A DNA stretch of 9,044 nt from an uncultured Clostridium sp. (GCA_946498265.1 CAMMNR010000067.1:1-9044); one strand, 5' to 3'. Shown: positions 1-6,086, counted from the first letter of the stretch. Notes: generated by a model from the sequence alone, not told the origin. Program-made: numbers and translations.

Positions 1-110
1 AATTCTATCAATTTTATTTTGAATTTTTCTATCAGTTTTATTTTAACATTTACAGTTTCGTTGTTCGGAAACCGCTCTGTAAGAAGTTTTGTACCGTTGA
101 GTGTAAGCAT
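1..110 (-). CDS. 5' end of an unidentified protein, divergent from nadE (partial)
   Basis: An open frame on the minus strand starts at ATG (110-108) and runs off the left edge with 36 complete codons and no stop. An AGGGGG ribosome site (125-120) lies 9 nt upstream, and a good promoter lies further upstream at 199-227, so I think this is a real start. The N-terminus reads MLTLNGTKLLTERFPNNET, followed by an in-frame octapeptide-type repeat rich in Lys, Ile and Leu. The stretch LNG...RFPNNET resembles the start of small PRPP-synthetase-like proteins that accompany NAD salvage genes, which would fit a neighbour of nadE. This is a weak match on about 20 residues, so no function is assigned. Coding status is moderately sure; identity is open. 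Confidence 0.5.
   Translation of the reverse strand, partial: MLTLNGTKLLTERFPNNETVNVKIKLIEKFKIKLIE
3..44. repeat. 24-bp-period tandem repeat inside the left-edge gene
   Basis: The 18-mer at 3-20 recurs at 27-44 with a single difference (A11 versus G35), giving a period of 24 bp. Because 24 is a multiple of three, the leftward frame reads the unit twice (KIKLIE-KF-KIKLIE). The window edge hides whether more copies follow. Confidence 0.7.
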
Positions 111-198
111 AAGCTGATACCCCCTAAAAAAATTATTTGTTTTGGTGATTTGCAAAAAGATATTATTCTTCTTACATAATTACGCAAAACTTATAACT

Positions 199-227
199 AG
201 TATAGCATAATTTACATAATTTTGCAA
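199..227 (-). promoter_or_regulatory. Leftward sigma-A promoter of the left-edge gene
   Basis: Read on the minus strand, TTGCAA (227-222) is followed after exactly 17 bp by TATACT (204-199), and the -10 is preceded by TG (extended -10, TGCTATACT). The predicted start of transcription lies near 192, giving a leader of about 80 nt before the ATG at 110. It is back to back with the nadE promoter about 60 bp away, so the two genes could be controlled together. Confidence 0.65.
205..225. promoter_or_regulatory. Operator-like imperfect dyad between -35 and -10
   Basis: The arms GCAtAATT (205-212) and AATTtTGC (218-225) are complementary at 7 of 8 positions around a 5-bp centre. The dyad fills the spacer of the leftward promoter, where a bound repressor would block polymerase. 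That it is an operator is inference; AT-rich spacers give weak dyads by chance. Confidence 0.35.
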
Positions 228-285
228 TAGGTAAATTCTTAACGAAAACTAATAAAAACATACTATTTTCAAGCATTTTTTAAAA

Positions 286-314
286 TTGACATAATTCTAG
301 CATTGTGATATAAT
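286..314 (+). promoter_or_regulatory. Consensus sigma-A promoter of nadE
   Basis: TTGACA (286-291) and TATAAT (309-314) are both perfect consensus hexamers separated by exactly 17 bp. Transcription should begin near 321, leaving a leader of about 104 nt before nadE. So strong a core promoter for a cofactor gene suggests that control, if any, comes from a repressor or from the leader RNA. Confidence 0.85.
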
Positions 315-332
315 ATAATCCAATTGTTTTTG

Positions 333-375
333 ACAAAGCTATCAGCGATTACAGATAGCCTAAAAAACAAAGCTA
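333..375 (+). promoter_or_regulatory. Structured nadE leader: hairpin with A-rich tail
   Basis: In the predicted nadE leader, GCTATC (338-343) pairs with GATAGC (354-359) around a 10-nt loop, followed by an A-rich tail (CTAAAAAACAAAGCT). The 9-mer ACAAAGCTA occurs on both sides of the hairpin (333-341 and 367-375), so the 3' copy could compete for TAGC in the right arm, and its GCT could also pair with AGC in the loop as a short pseudoknot. Small ligand-binding leaders such as preQ1-I have this general shape, but I do not recognise a known class here. The function is speculative. Confidence 0.35.
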
Positions 376-424
376 AAAATATGTTGTTACTATTAAATCA
401 TTAATTTCAAGGAGGTTTTTCATT

Positions 425-2344
425 ATGGTAAACTATGGTTTTGTGAAGTGTGCTATTGCAACATTCAATAGTGGACTTTCTAATCCTGTGGATGCAACAA
501 AAAAAATAAAGGATTTAATAAAACACGCTGATTCGCGGAATGTAAAGGTACTAATATTCCCTGAACTTTCTATGACAGGTTATACTTGTCAGGACCTTTT
601 TGGTTATTCGCAACTTATGGAATCAACTATGGAATGCTTGAAGGAACTTGTATCCTTTTCTACATCTTATGATGTTCTTTTTGTTGTAGGAGCACCTATA
701 AATGTTTCTGATACTTTGTATAACTGTGCTATTGCCATTCAGGCTGGAAAGATTCATGGAATTGTTCCTAAACAATATCTTCCGAATTATGGTGAGTTTT
801 ACGAAAAAAGGTGGTTTACGGCTTATACAGACACTTCAATTACATCTGTTAATTTGTTTGGTGAGAATGTGCCTTTTGGCAATTTAATCTTTTCATCAGC
901 TGCAGGTTATAGGTTAGGAGTAGAAATCTGTGAAGATTTGTGGTCTGTTATCCCGCCTAGTTCTTATCTGGCATTAGCCGGTGCGAACATCATCGCAAAC
1001 TCATCTTCAAGTAATGAATTGGTTGGCAAAGATGAGTATCGCAAAGAGTTGATTAAAACGCAAAGTTCGAGAACCGTTTCGGCATATCTTTATACTTCTA
1101 CAGGTTTTTCCGAATCAACAAGTGATTTGGTGTTTGGAGGTAGTGGCTATGCTTATGAAAATGGCAGACAATTAGCAGCTACTAAACGCTATCAGGTTGA
1201 AGATCAGATTGAGATATTTGATGTCGATATCGAAGCTTTAACAAATGAAAGAGTGGCCAACAAGACATTCAGCGATAGCAAGAGAAACTTAACTCAATCT
1301 TATAGAGAGATTTTTATTCCTCAGAAAGCTACCCATGATGAAGGCTACTCAATTAATCGAAGTGTGAACACTCATCCTTTCGTACCTACTTTGGACAATG
1401 ATTCTCGCAGTAAAGTCTGCAAAGAAATCATTTCCATTCAGTCAACTGGTTTGGCAAGGAGATTATCCGCAATCAAAAACACAAAAGTTACAATCGGCAT
1501 TTCCGGAGGTTTGGATTCAACTTTAGCATTACTTGTATGCTATGATGCTTTCAAAAAACTAAATCTCGACGTTTCAGAAATTATGGGAATCACAATGCCC
1601 GGATTTGGCACAACAGACCGCACTTATAATAATGCTGTTAAATTGTGTGAAGAATTAAGCATAACTTTACGTGAGATTCCTATCAGGGATGCTTGTATGC
1701 AGCATTTCAAAGATATTGGACACGATCCTGCTATTCACGACATAACTTATGAGAATGTCCAAGCAAGAGAAAGAACCAAGATTCTTATGAATATGGCAAA
1801 TAAGCATCATGGAATTTTGGTCGGAACCGGTGATTTATCCGAACTGGTATTAGGTTGGTGTACCTACAATGGAGATCACATGAGCATGTATGGAGTTAAT
1901 TGCTCTATACCTAAAACTCTGGTGAGATATCTTATTGAATGGTATGCTATTGAATCCGGTAAGGAGAATCCTGAACTTAAGGATACATTATTGGATATTA
2001 TAAATACTCCAATTAGCCCTGAGTTGCTTCCGACTGATGGTAAAGAGGTTGTTCAGAAAACGGAGAATACCGTTGGACCTTATGAGGTTATTGACTTCTT
2101 TATCTATAATCTTTTGAGAAAAAGGTTTTCTCGCAACAAGATTCTGTATTTGGCTAAGATTGCTTTCAATGGAACATATACTGCGGATGAACTCTCTAAA
2201 TACTATGATGGTTTTATTACGAGGTTCTTCCATAATCAATTTAAGAGAAATTGTATTCCGGACGGTCCTATGGTCGGAACAGTAAGTGTTTCACCAAGAG
2301 GCGATTTAAGAATGCCATCTGATGCAGATTCTAACAATTGGTAA
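425..2344 (+). CDS. nadE: Glutamine-dependent NAD+ synthetase
   Basis: This cytoplasmic enzyme makes the last step of NAD+ synthesis: nicotinic acid adenine dinucleotide, ATP and glutamine give NAD+. The N-terminal half is a nitrilase-type glutaminase with the expected Glu47 (FPELSMTGY), Lys116 (PKQYLPNYGEFYE) and Cys169 (GVEICEDLW). The C-terminal half is an adenylating synthetase with the PP-loop SGGLDST at 360-366 and a conserved VGTGDLSEL segment near 466. At 639 residues it has normal length for the two-domain form and looks intact. The start is set by GGAGG at 411-415, 9 nt before the ATG. It has its own consensus promoter and terminator and is probably transcribed alone. Base composition is clearly richer in GC than in pyrG or asd, which suggests a different history or an assembly join downstream. 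The identity is very sure. Confidence 0.97.
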   Translation: MVNYGFVKCAIATFNSGLSNPVDATKKIKDLIKHADSRNVKVLIFPELSMTGYTCQDLFGYSQLMESTMECLKELVSFSTSYDVLFVVGAPINVSDTLYNCAIAIQAGKIHGIVPKQYLPNYGEFYEKRWFTAYTDTSITSVNLFGENVPFGNLIFSSAAGYRLGVEICEDLWSVIPPSSYLALAGANIIANSSSSNELVGKDEYRKELIKTQSSRTVSAYLYTSTGFSESTSDLVFGGSGYAYENGRQLAATKRYQVEDQIEIFDVDIEALTNERVANKTFSDSKRNLTQSYREIFIPQKATHDEGYSINRSVNTHPFVPTLDNDSRSKVCKEIISIQSTGLARRLSAIKNTKVTIGISGGLDSTLALLVCYDAFKKLNLDVSEIMGITMPGFGTTDRTYNNAVKLCEELSITLREIPIRDACMQHFKDIGHDPAIHDITYENVQARERTKILMNMANKHHGILVGTGDLSELVLGWCTYNGDHMSMYGVNCSIPKTLVRYLIEWYAIESGKENPELKDTLLDIINTPISPELLPTDGKEVVQKTENTVGPYEVIDFFIYNLLRKRFSRNKILYLAKIAFNGTYTADELSKYYDGFITRFFHNQFKRNCIPDGPMVGTVSVSPRGDLRMPSDADSNNW

Positions 2345-2354
2345 TAATATGTCA

Positions 2355-3626
2355 TCATAGTAATAACAGTTTTTGGTTTAAGGAATGAGTGGGTGCATAC
2401 CTGCTCATTTCTTTCGTAATTTCTGATATAACTCTTATAATAACAAAAATAAAATCTTCAAAAGCAGTAAATTCAACTATTGTATCGAATCTTTTAGATA
2501 TAGCACCGAGCAACACTCCACATGGGCGTTCGGAACCTAAATTTCCATAAAACCCTCCTCTGAATGAACAAGGATAAGTTCTGTCAAAACTATATTCTAA
2601 TGTCCATTCCCATACATTCCCAGCAAAATCATATATATTCATTTTTTTAGCATCTTCTGATGCTCCTGTTGTTAATATCATTTCTCCATTTTTTTGTCCT
2701 TGCGTTATATCTAACCATCGACTATTTAAACTACTTGGATTAGTATTGCATTTTCCTCTTGATAACATTATTGGAGCATTACTATGGTTTCCCCATTTTG
2801 AACTATCTGAATTTATTTCGGATGTTGTTAATCCTGATTTTTCTAAAAATTTACATGTTAGATCCCATTGTATTCCAAATATTAAACTACTTGTTTTTTC
2901 GCCTATTGATAATTGTTTTGACAATGTTTGGGCTTGACTACATCTTAAATAAGTATATGGATATGCATTTGCTTTTATTACTGGTATTTCTGTTATTGGA
3001 TGTTCGTTCTGAGTATCATCTTGATAATTTCTGAAATTGTCTTCTATTCCTACTTCATATCTTCCAATCCAAAATCCTCCATTTTTATATACACTTCTTA
3101 ACATATTATTTTTTGTTGCGTTGTATTTGCTAGCATTTTCAAATCTGCATTGTTCTGTGGAGAAAAATTCATCTGAATGATAAATTTTTCTATACTCGCT
3201 CGCATATTGTTCTAAATCTTCATATATTGTATTACATTGTTCATCTGTGATATTATCTACATCTAAATCTATTCCTACTGTTAGATATACTTCTTCTGTT
3301 TTTGGTACTTCTACCCATACCCATTCATTTCCATTTGCATCTATTATTACTAATCCGTTTGCTAACGTATTTTCTCCTTCTACTTGTGACACTGCACATT
3401 TTGCTGGTATTGCTATTTTTTCACCATTTAAATCTTGATATTCATATTCTTCTAAATGTGTTGTAGCTTCTGTTTGTGCTAATTTTTTTAGTTATTCTTC
3501 TCCTGCTATTTGTGTTTCCTCTTTTGCTTGATTTGCTTTTGTTAGTAATCCATTCTCTCCAGTCAAAGTTGCAATACTTACTCCTGCTAATATTAACAAA
3601 ACTATGACAGTAATACACACTAACTT
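2355..3626 (-). pseudogene. Decayed prepilin-headed, formylglycine-enzyme-fold surface protein
   Basis: The recognisable protein has a prepilin-like membrane helix (VIVLLILAGVSIATL, about 3615-3570), the typical GENGLLTKANQAKEET segment, and then a formylglycine-generating-enzyme/C-type-lectin fold with GNEWVWVEVP, GFWIGRYEVG, NIYDFAGNVWEWTLEY and RGGFYGNLGSERP. Three lesions break it. The frame is closed by TAA at 3629-3627, just before the helix, so the Met and prepilin cleavage site are missing and no ATG precedes the helix. An in-frame TAA sits at 3494-3492, where the family normally continues. After SERP (about 2523) the last 55 codons show no family similarity and run antisense through the nadE terminator. 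Translation from GTG at 3392 would give 345 residues without an export signal, so I call it a pseudogene. Intact relatives are probably cell-surface or pseudopilin proteins; I see no evidence of sulfatase-activating chemistry. Confidence 0.8.
2380..2418 (+). terminator. Terminator of nadE
   Basis: A long stem, AAGGAATGAGTGGGT (2380-2394) with ACCTGCTCATTTCTT (2399-2413), closes a GCAT loop, allowing G-U pairs. It begins 36 bp after the nadE stop, and the right arm runs into a modest T-rich stretch. The leftward pseudogene frame reads through this hairpin on the opposite strand. Confidence 0.7.
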
Positions 3627-3636
3627 TTAATAACTG

Positions 3637-3649
3637 ATTATGCTATACT
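3637..3649 (+). promoter_or_regulatory. Extended -10 promoter of the XRE gene
   Basis: TATGCTATACT fits the extended -10 pattern of low-GC Gram-positives, with TATACT at 3644-3649. At 17-bp spacing the -35 would be TAACTT (3621-3626), which is poor, so this promoter would lean on the extended -10 or be regulated. The whole 13-mer ATTATGCTATACT recurs exactly on the minus strand at 211-199. Confidence 0.55.
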
Positions 3650-3670
3650 TGATGTGGAGGTAAATGTGCT

Positions 3671-3925
3671 ATGACTTTGTCTCAGGCTATTATTGATAGA
3701 ATACTGAAACTTCAACAAGATAGAAAAATAACTACTAATAAATTAGCTACTCTTTCTGGTTTAGCTCAGCCTACAGTAAGAGATGTTTTATACGGAGTTA
3801 GTAAATCTCCAAAAATTAATACTATTTTGCATATATGCGAAGGATTAGATATAAACTTAAGAGAATTCTTCAATGATCCAATTTTTGATAATGTTGTAGA
3901 TGAAGAAAATGATGAATATATATAA
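3671..3925 (+). CDS. Small XRE-family helix-turn-helix DNA-binding protein
   Basis: This 84-residue protein is almost entirely one Cro/C1-type DNA-binding domain. Helices 2 and 3 are at about residues 21-42 (TTNKLATLSG turn LAQPTVRDVLYG), and the closing helices include PKINTILHICEGL and NLREFF at 47-66. The tail is short and acidic (DEENDEY). The start is chosen from GGAGG (3656-3660) 10 nt before the ATG; the nearby ATG at 3664 is in another frame and stops at once. It stands alone, with its own promoter and terminator, between a pseudogene and tRNA genes. No toxin, phage or integrase partner is present, so the target is unknown. A near-palindromic -10 region (TATGCTATA) could allow autoregulation, but that is inference. 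Confidence 0.88.
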   Translation: MTLSQAIIDRILKLQQDRKITTNKLATLSGLAQPTVRDVLYGVSKSPKINTILHICEGLDINLREFFNDPIFDNVVDEENDEYI

Positions 3926-3967
3926 ATAGCATAATGACTAATAATTTAAGTAACTATGCTATTTTTT
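3924..3967 (+). terminator. Terminator of the XRE gene
   Basis: AAATAGCATA (3924-3933) pairs perfectly with TATGCTATTT (3955-3964), with a 21-nt loop, and the right arm continues into a run of six T (3962-3967). The left arm begins inside the XRE stop codon, so the hairpin follows the gene immediately. Confidence 0.7.
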
Positions 3968-3991
3968 AGTGCGACATGCCTGTCGCACTAA
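3966..3991. repeat. Perfect 11-bp palindrome between two terminators
   Basis: TTAGTGCGACA (3966-3976) and TGTCGCACTAA (3981-3991) are perfectly complementary around TGCC. The stem is far richer in GC than its surroundings. Neither side is followed by a T run in the direction of transcription (ACGAAAAAA on plus, AAAAAAT on minus), so it is not a canonical terminator itself. It could be a REP-like element, a protein site, or a roadblock between converging polymerases. Confidence 0.75.
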
Positions 3992-3993
3992 CG

Positions 3994-4030
3994 AAAAAAC
4001 AACCTACAAACTTTATAGTTGTAAGTTGTT
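3994..4030 (-). terminator. Terminator of the tRNA-Gly pair
   Basis: On the minus strand AACAACTTACAA (4030-4019) pairs with TTGTAGGTTGTT (4009-3998), all 12 pairs being formed with one G-U, and is followed by a T run (3999-3994). It starts 6 nt after the CCA end of the downstream tRNA, as expected for the end of a tRNA operon. Confidence 0.85.
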
Positions 4031-4036
4031 ATAATT

Positions 4037-4110
4037 TGGAGCAGGTAGTGGGAATCGAACCCACGTCATTAGCTTGGAAGGCTAAGGTTCTACCATTGAA
4101 CTACACCTGC
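4037..4110 (-). tRNA. tRNA-Gly (anticodon UCC), second of tandem pair
   Basis: This is a complete 74-nt tRNA including an encoded CCA (4039-4037). The acceptor arm GCAGGTG pairs with TACCTGC (one G-U), the D arm is GTTC/GAAC, the anticodon loop is CTTCCAA (TCC, reading GGA codons), and the T arm is GTGGG-TTCGATT-CCCAC. The anticodon stem is TTAGC/GCTAA. It is transcribed after the other copy, 28 bp away, and before the terminator at 4030-3994. Confidence 0.97.
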
Positions 4111-4138
4111 ATATTTAATTACATTTAAGTACAGGATT

Positions 4139-4212
<74 letters not shown>

Positions 4213-4272
4213 AAAGTATTGCCCCTGACATTTATAAATTATAAATGTTTTTATTCCGTTTGTCAATACTTT
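4213..4272. repeat. 9-bp inverted repeat around the tRNA promoter
   Basis: AAAGTATTG (4213-4221) and CAATACTTT (4264-4272) are perfect inverted copies, 42 bp apart. The right arm overlaps the -35 of the tRNA promoter and the left arm touches the mature tRNA 5' end. The significance is unknown. Confidence 0.5.
4238..4266 (-). promoter_or_regulatory. Consensus promoter of the tRNA-Gly pair
   Basis: On the minus strand TTGACA (4266-4261) and TATAAT (4243-4238) are perfect and 17 bp apart. Transcription would start near 4231, about 19 nt before the first tRNA. An A7T7 tract at 4278-4291, just upstream of the -35, is well placed to act as an UP-type element, as expected for a strong stable-RNA promoter. 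Confidence 0.85.
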
Positions 4273-4367
4273 TTCACAAAAAAATTTTTTTATTTCCGCA
4301 TAAATTCATTTTTTTGCACCTTACATTTTGAACTCAAACTTTTTTGAATTCTTTTTTTAATAATACT

Positions 4368-5993
4368 TTACTGTACATTTTCATTATTTTCAATAGAATT
4401 GATACATGCTTTTATTAATCCCACAAACAATGGTGCTGGATTATTTGGTCTTGATTTTAATTCTGGATGAAATTGTGATGCTATAAAATATGGATGATCT
4501 GGTATCTCTACCATTTCTACTAATAATCCATCTGGTGATGTTCCACATACTTTCATTCCAGCATTTTCTAATTGTTCTTTATACTCATTATTATATTCAT
4601 ATCTATGTCTATGTCTTTCTGATATTTTTTCTTCTTCATATACTTTACTTGCCAAAGTATCTTTTTTTATAATACATGGATATGCACCTAAACGCATTGT
4701 TCCACCTTTTTTATCTATTCCCTTTTGTTCTTCCATTATATGTATTAAAGGATTTTTTGTGTTTTCATCTATTTCAGTTGAATTTGCATCTTTTATACCT
4801 AATACATTTCTTGCAAATTCTATAACAGCCATTTGCATTCCTAAACATATTCCTAAAAATGGTATTCTATTTTCTCTTGCATATCTAATTGTTTCTATTT
4901 TTCCTTCTATTCCTCTATTTCCAAATCCACCTGGAACAACTATTCCATCAAATTTTTCAAGCTTGTCTTTTACATTATCTTTTGTTATAGTTTCTGAATC
5001 TACTAATTCTATTTTTACATTTACTTCGTTCGCAAAACCTGCATGGTGCAAACTTTCTATAACTGATAAATATGAATCCTCTAATTTTACATATTTTCCT
5101 ACTATCGCTATTTTTACTTGTCTATTTTCATCTATATTTCTTATATTTTCAATCATTTTTTCCCATTTTTCATTATCAGGAACATAATTATCTAATTTTA
5201 GGTGATTACAAATTTCTCTTGCCAATCCTTCTTCTTCTAACATTAATGGTACAGCATATAAACAATCTGCTGTTTTATTTTGTATTACACTTGTTTTTCT
5301 AACATTACAAAATAGAGATAGTTTTTCTCTAATACTATCTGGTATGTCTGTTTCTGTTCTACATACTAAGATATTAGGTTTTATTCCAAAACTTTGTAAT
5401 TCTTTTACTGAGTGTTGTGTTGGCTTTGATTTAATCTCATTAGAACCGAAAATATATGGTAATAATGTTACATGAACATATATTACATCTTCTGGATTCT
5501 TTTCTAATCCTACTTGTCTTATTGCTTCTATTATTGATAATCCTTCTATATCTCCTACAGTTCCTCCTATTTCTGTTATAACAATATCTATGTCACTTTC
5601 TTCAAATCCATATATCTTTTCTTTTATTTCATTTGTTATATGAGGTATTACTTGTACAGTTTTTCCTAAGTAATCCCCTCTTCTTTCTTTTTCTATTACA
5701 TTTGAATAAATTTTTCCCATTGTAACACTAGAATTATGTGTTAAATTTTCATTTATAAATCTTTCATAATGACCTAAGTCTAGATCTGTTTCAGCTCCAT
5801 CGTCAGTCACAAAAACTTCTCCATGTTCATATGGATTCATTGTTCCTGGATCCACATTTATATATGGGTCAAATTTCTGTATTGTTACCTTATATCCTCT
5901 ATTTTTCAATAATCTTCCTATTGATGCTGCTGTTATTCCCTTTCCTAATCCTGAAACAACTCCTCCTGTTACAAAAATATACTTTGTATTCAT
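4368..5993 (-). CDS. pyrG: CTP synthase
   Basis: This cytoplasmic enzyme converts UTP, ATP and glutamine to CTP. The N-terminal synthetase domain opens with MNTKYIFVTGG and the P-loop GGVVSGLGKGI (residues 10-20, Lys18), followed by QKFDPYINVDPGTMNPYEHG. The C-terminal class I glutamine amidotransferase domain has the nucleophile Cys383 (FLGICLGMQ) and the His509/Glu511 pair (SQFHPEL). The length of 541 residues matches the family (about 535-545) and nothing is broken. The start is the ATG at 5993 with AGGAGG just upstream; an in-frame TTG at 6008 would lie on the far side of that ribosome site. It sits 101 bp downstream of a leftward glycosyltransferase, with a terminator-like hairpin in the gap, and I see no clear terminator between it and the tRNAs. 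Identity is very sure. Confidence 0.98.
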   Translation of the reverse strand: MNTKYIFVTGGVVSGLGKGITAASIGRLLKNRGYKVTIQKFDPYINVDPGTMNPYEHGEVFVTDDGAETDLDLGHYERFINENLTHNSSVTMGKIYSNVIEKERRGDYLGKTVQVIPHITNEIKEKIYGFEESDIDIVITEIGGTVGDIEGLSIIEAIRQVGLEKNPEDVIYVHVTLLPYIFGSNEIKSKPTQHSVKELQSFGIKPNILVCRTETDIPDSIREKLSLFCNVRKTSVIQNKTADCLYAVPLMLEEEGLAREICNHLKLDNYVPDNEKWEKMIENIRNIDENRQVKIAIVGKYVKLEDSYLSVIESLHHAGFANEVNVKIELVDSETITKDNVKDKLEKFDGIVVPGGFGNRGIEGKIETIRYARENRIPFLGICLGMQMAVIEFARNVLGIKDANSTEIDENTKNPLIHIMEEQKGIDKKGGTMRLGAYPCIIKKDTLASKVYEEEKISERHRHRYEYNNEYKEQLENAGMKVCGTSPDGLLVEMVEIPDHPYFIASQFHPELKSRPNNPAPLFVGLIKACINSIENNENVQ

Positions 5994-5997
5994 AATA

Positions 5998-6003
5998 CCT
6001 CCT
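5998..6003 (-). promoter_or_regulatory. Ribosome site that fixes the pyrG start
   Basis: AGGAGG (6003-5998) lies 4 nt before the ATG at 5993. The in-frame TTG at 6008 is upstream of this site, so the shorter protein is preferred. Confidence 0.85.
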
Positions 6004-6006
6004 AAC

Positions 6007-6051
6007 AAAAAAAAGATTAAAAAAATTCCAAATTGGTTTTTTTTTAATCTT
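6007..6051 (-). terminator. Terminator-like hairpin before pyrG
   Basis: On the minus strand AAGATTAAAAAAA (6051-6039) pairs with TTTTTTTAATCTT (6025-6013), capped by CCAA/TTGG, and is followed by a run of eight T (6014-6007). It ends the glycosyltransferase transcript, or, if pyrG starts upstream of it, it would be an attenuator in the pyrG leader. B. subtilis pyrG has a leader terminator overcome by extra G residues added at a GGG start; no GGG start is visible here. Confidence 0.7.
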
Positions 6052-6059
6052 ATTTATAT

Positions 6060-6086
6060 ATTATATCTTTTTTAATAAAATTGCAA
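6060..6086 (-). promoter_or_regulatory. Possible pyrG promoter upstream of the hairpin
   Basis: On the minus strand TTGCAA (6086-6081) lies 15 bp before TATAAT (6065-6060); a 17-bp spacing would use TAATAT instead. The predicted start is near 6053, at the foot of the hairpin, so the hairpin would lie at the very 5' end of the RNA. In such AT-rich DNA this call is weak. Confidence 0.35.

Larger units (their letters stand above)
172..227. repeat. Repeated 16-mer TTACATAATTnnGCAA in the divergent region
   Basis: TTACATAATTACGCAA (172-187) recurs as TTACATAATTTTGCAA (212-227), with 14 of 16 positions identical and a 40-bp offset, or nearly four helical turns. The right copy covers the -35 of the leftward promoter and the left copy lies just downstream of its predicted start. 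This is a plausible layout for two operator sites, but no regulator is identified. Confidence 0.45.

Noticed and set aside
333..375. preQ1-I riboswitch before nadE
   Set aside because: The hairpin plus A-rich tail looks similar, but the loop sequence does not fit what I know of that class, and nadE is not a queuosine gene.
2759..3034. Plus-strand open frame inside the pseudogene region
   Set aside because: It is Leu/Ile-rich shadow sequence without a ribosome site, antisense to a recognisable protein family.
3671..3925. XRE gene as the antitoxin of a toxin-antitoxin pair
   Set aside because: No second small gene lies next to it; a terminator follows directly and a pseudogene precedes it.
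4331..4350. Hairpin just downstream of pyrG as its terminator
   Set aside because: The stem is weak, and its T run lies on the plus-strand side, so it does not follow the stem in the direction of pyrG transcription.
4759..5187. Plus-strand open frame of 142 codons inside pyrG
   Set aside because: It lies antisense to highly conserved pyrG codons, has no ribosome site and has Ser/Phe/Ile-rich shadow composition.
5994..6008. Longer pyrG start at the in-frame TTG
   Set aside because: AGGAGG lies inside that extension, and PyrG proteins begin close to the TKYIFVTGG segment.
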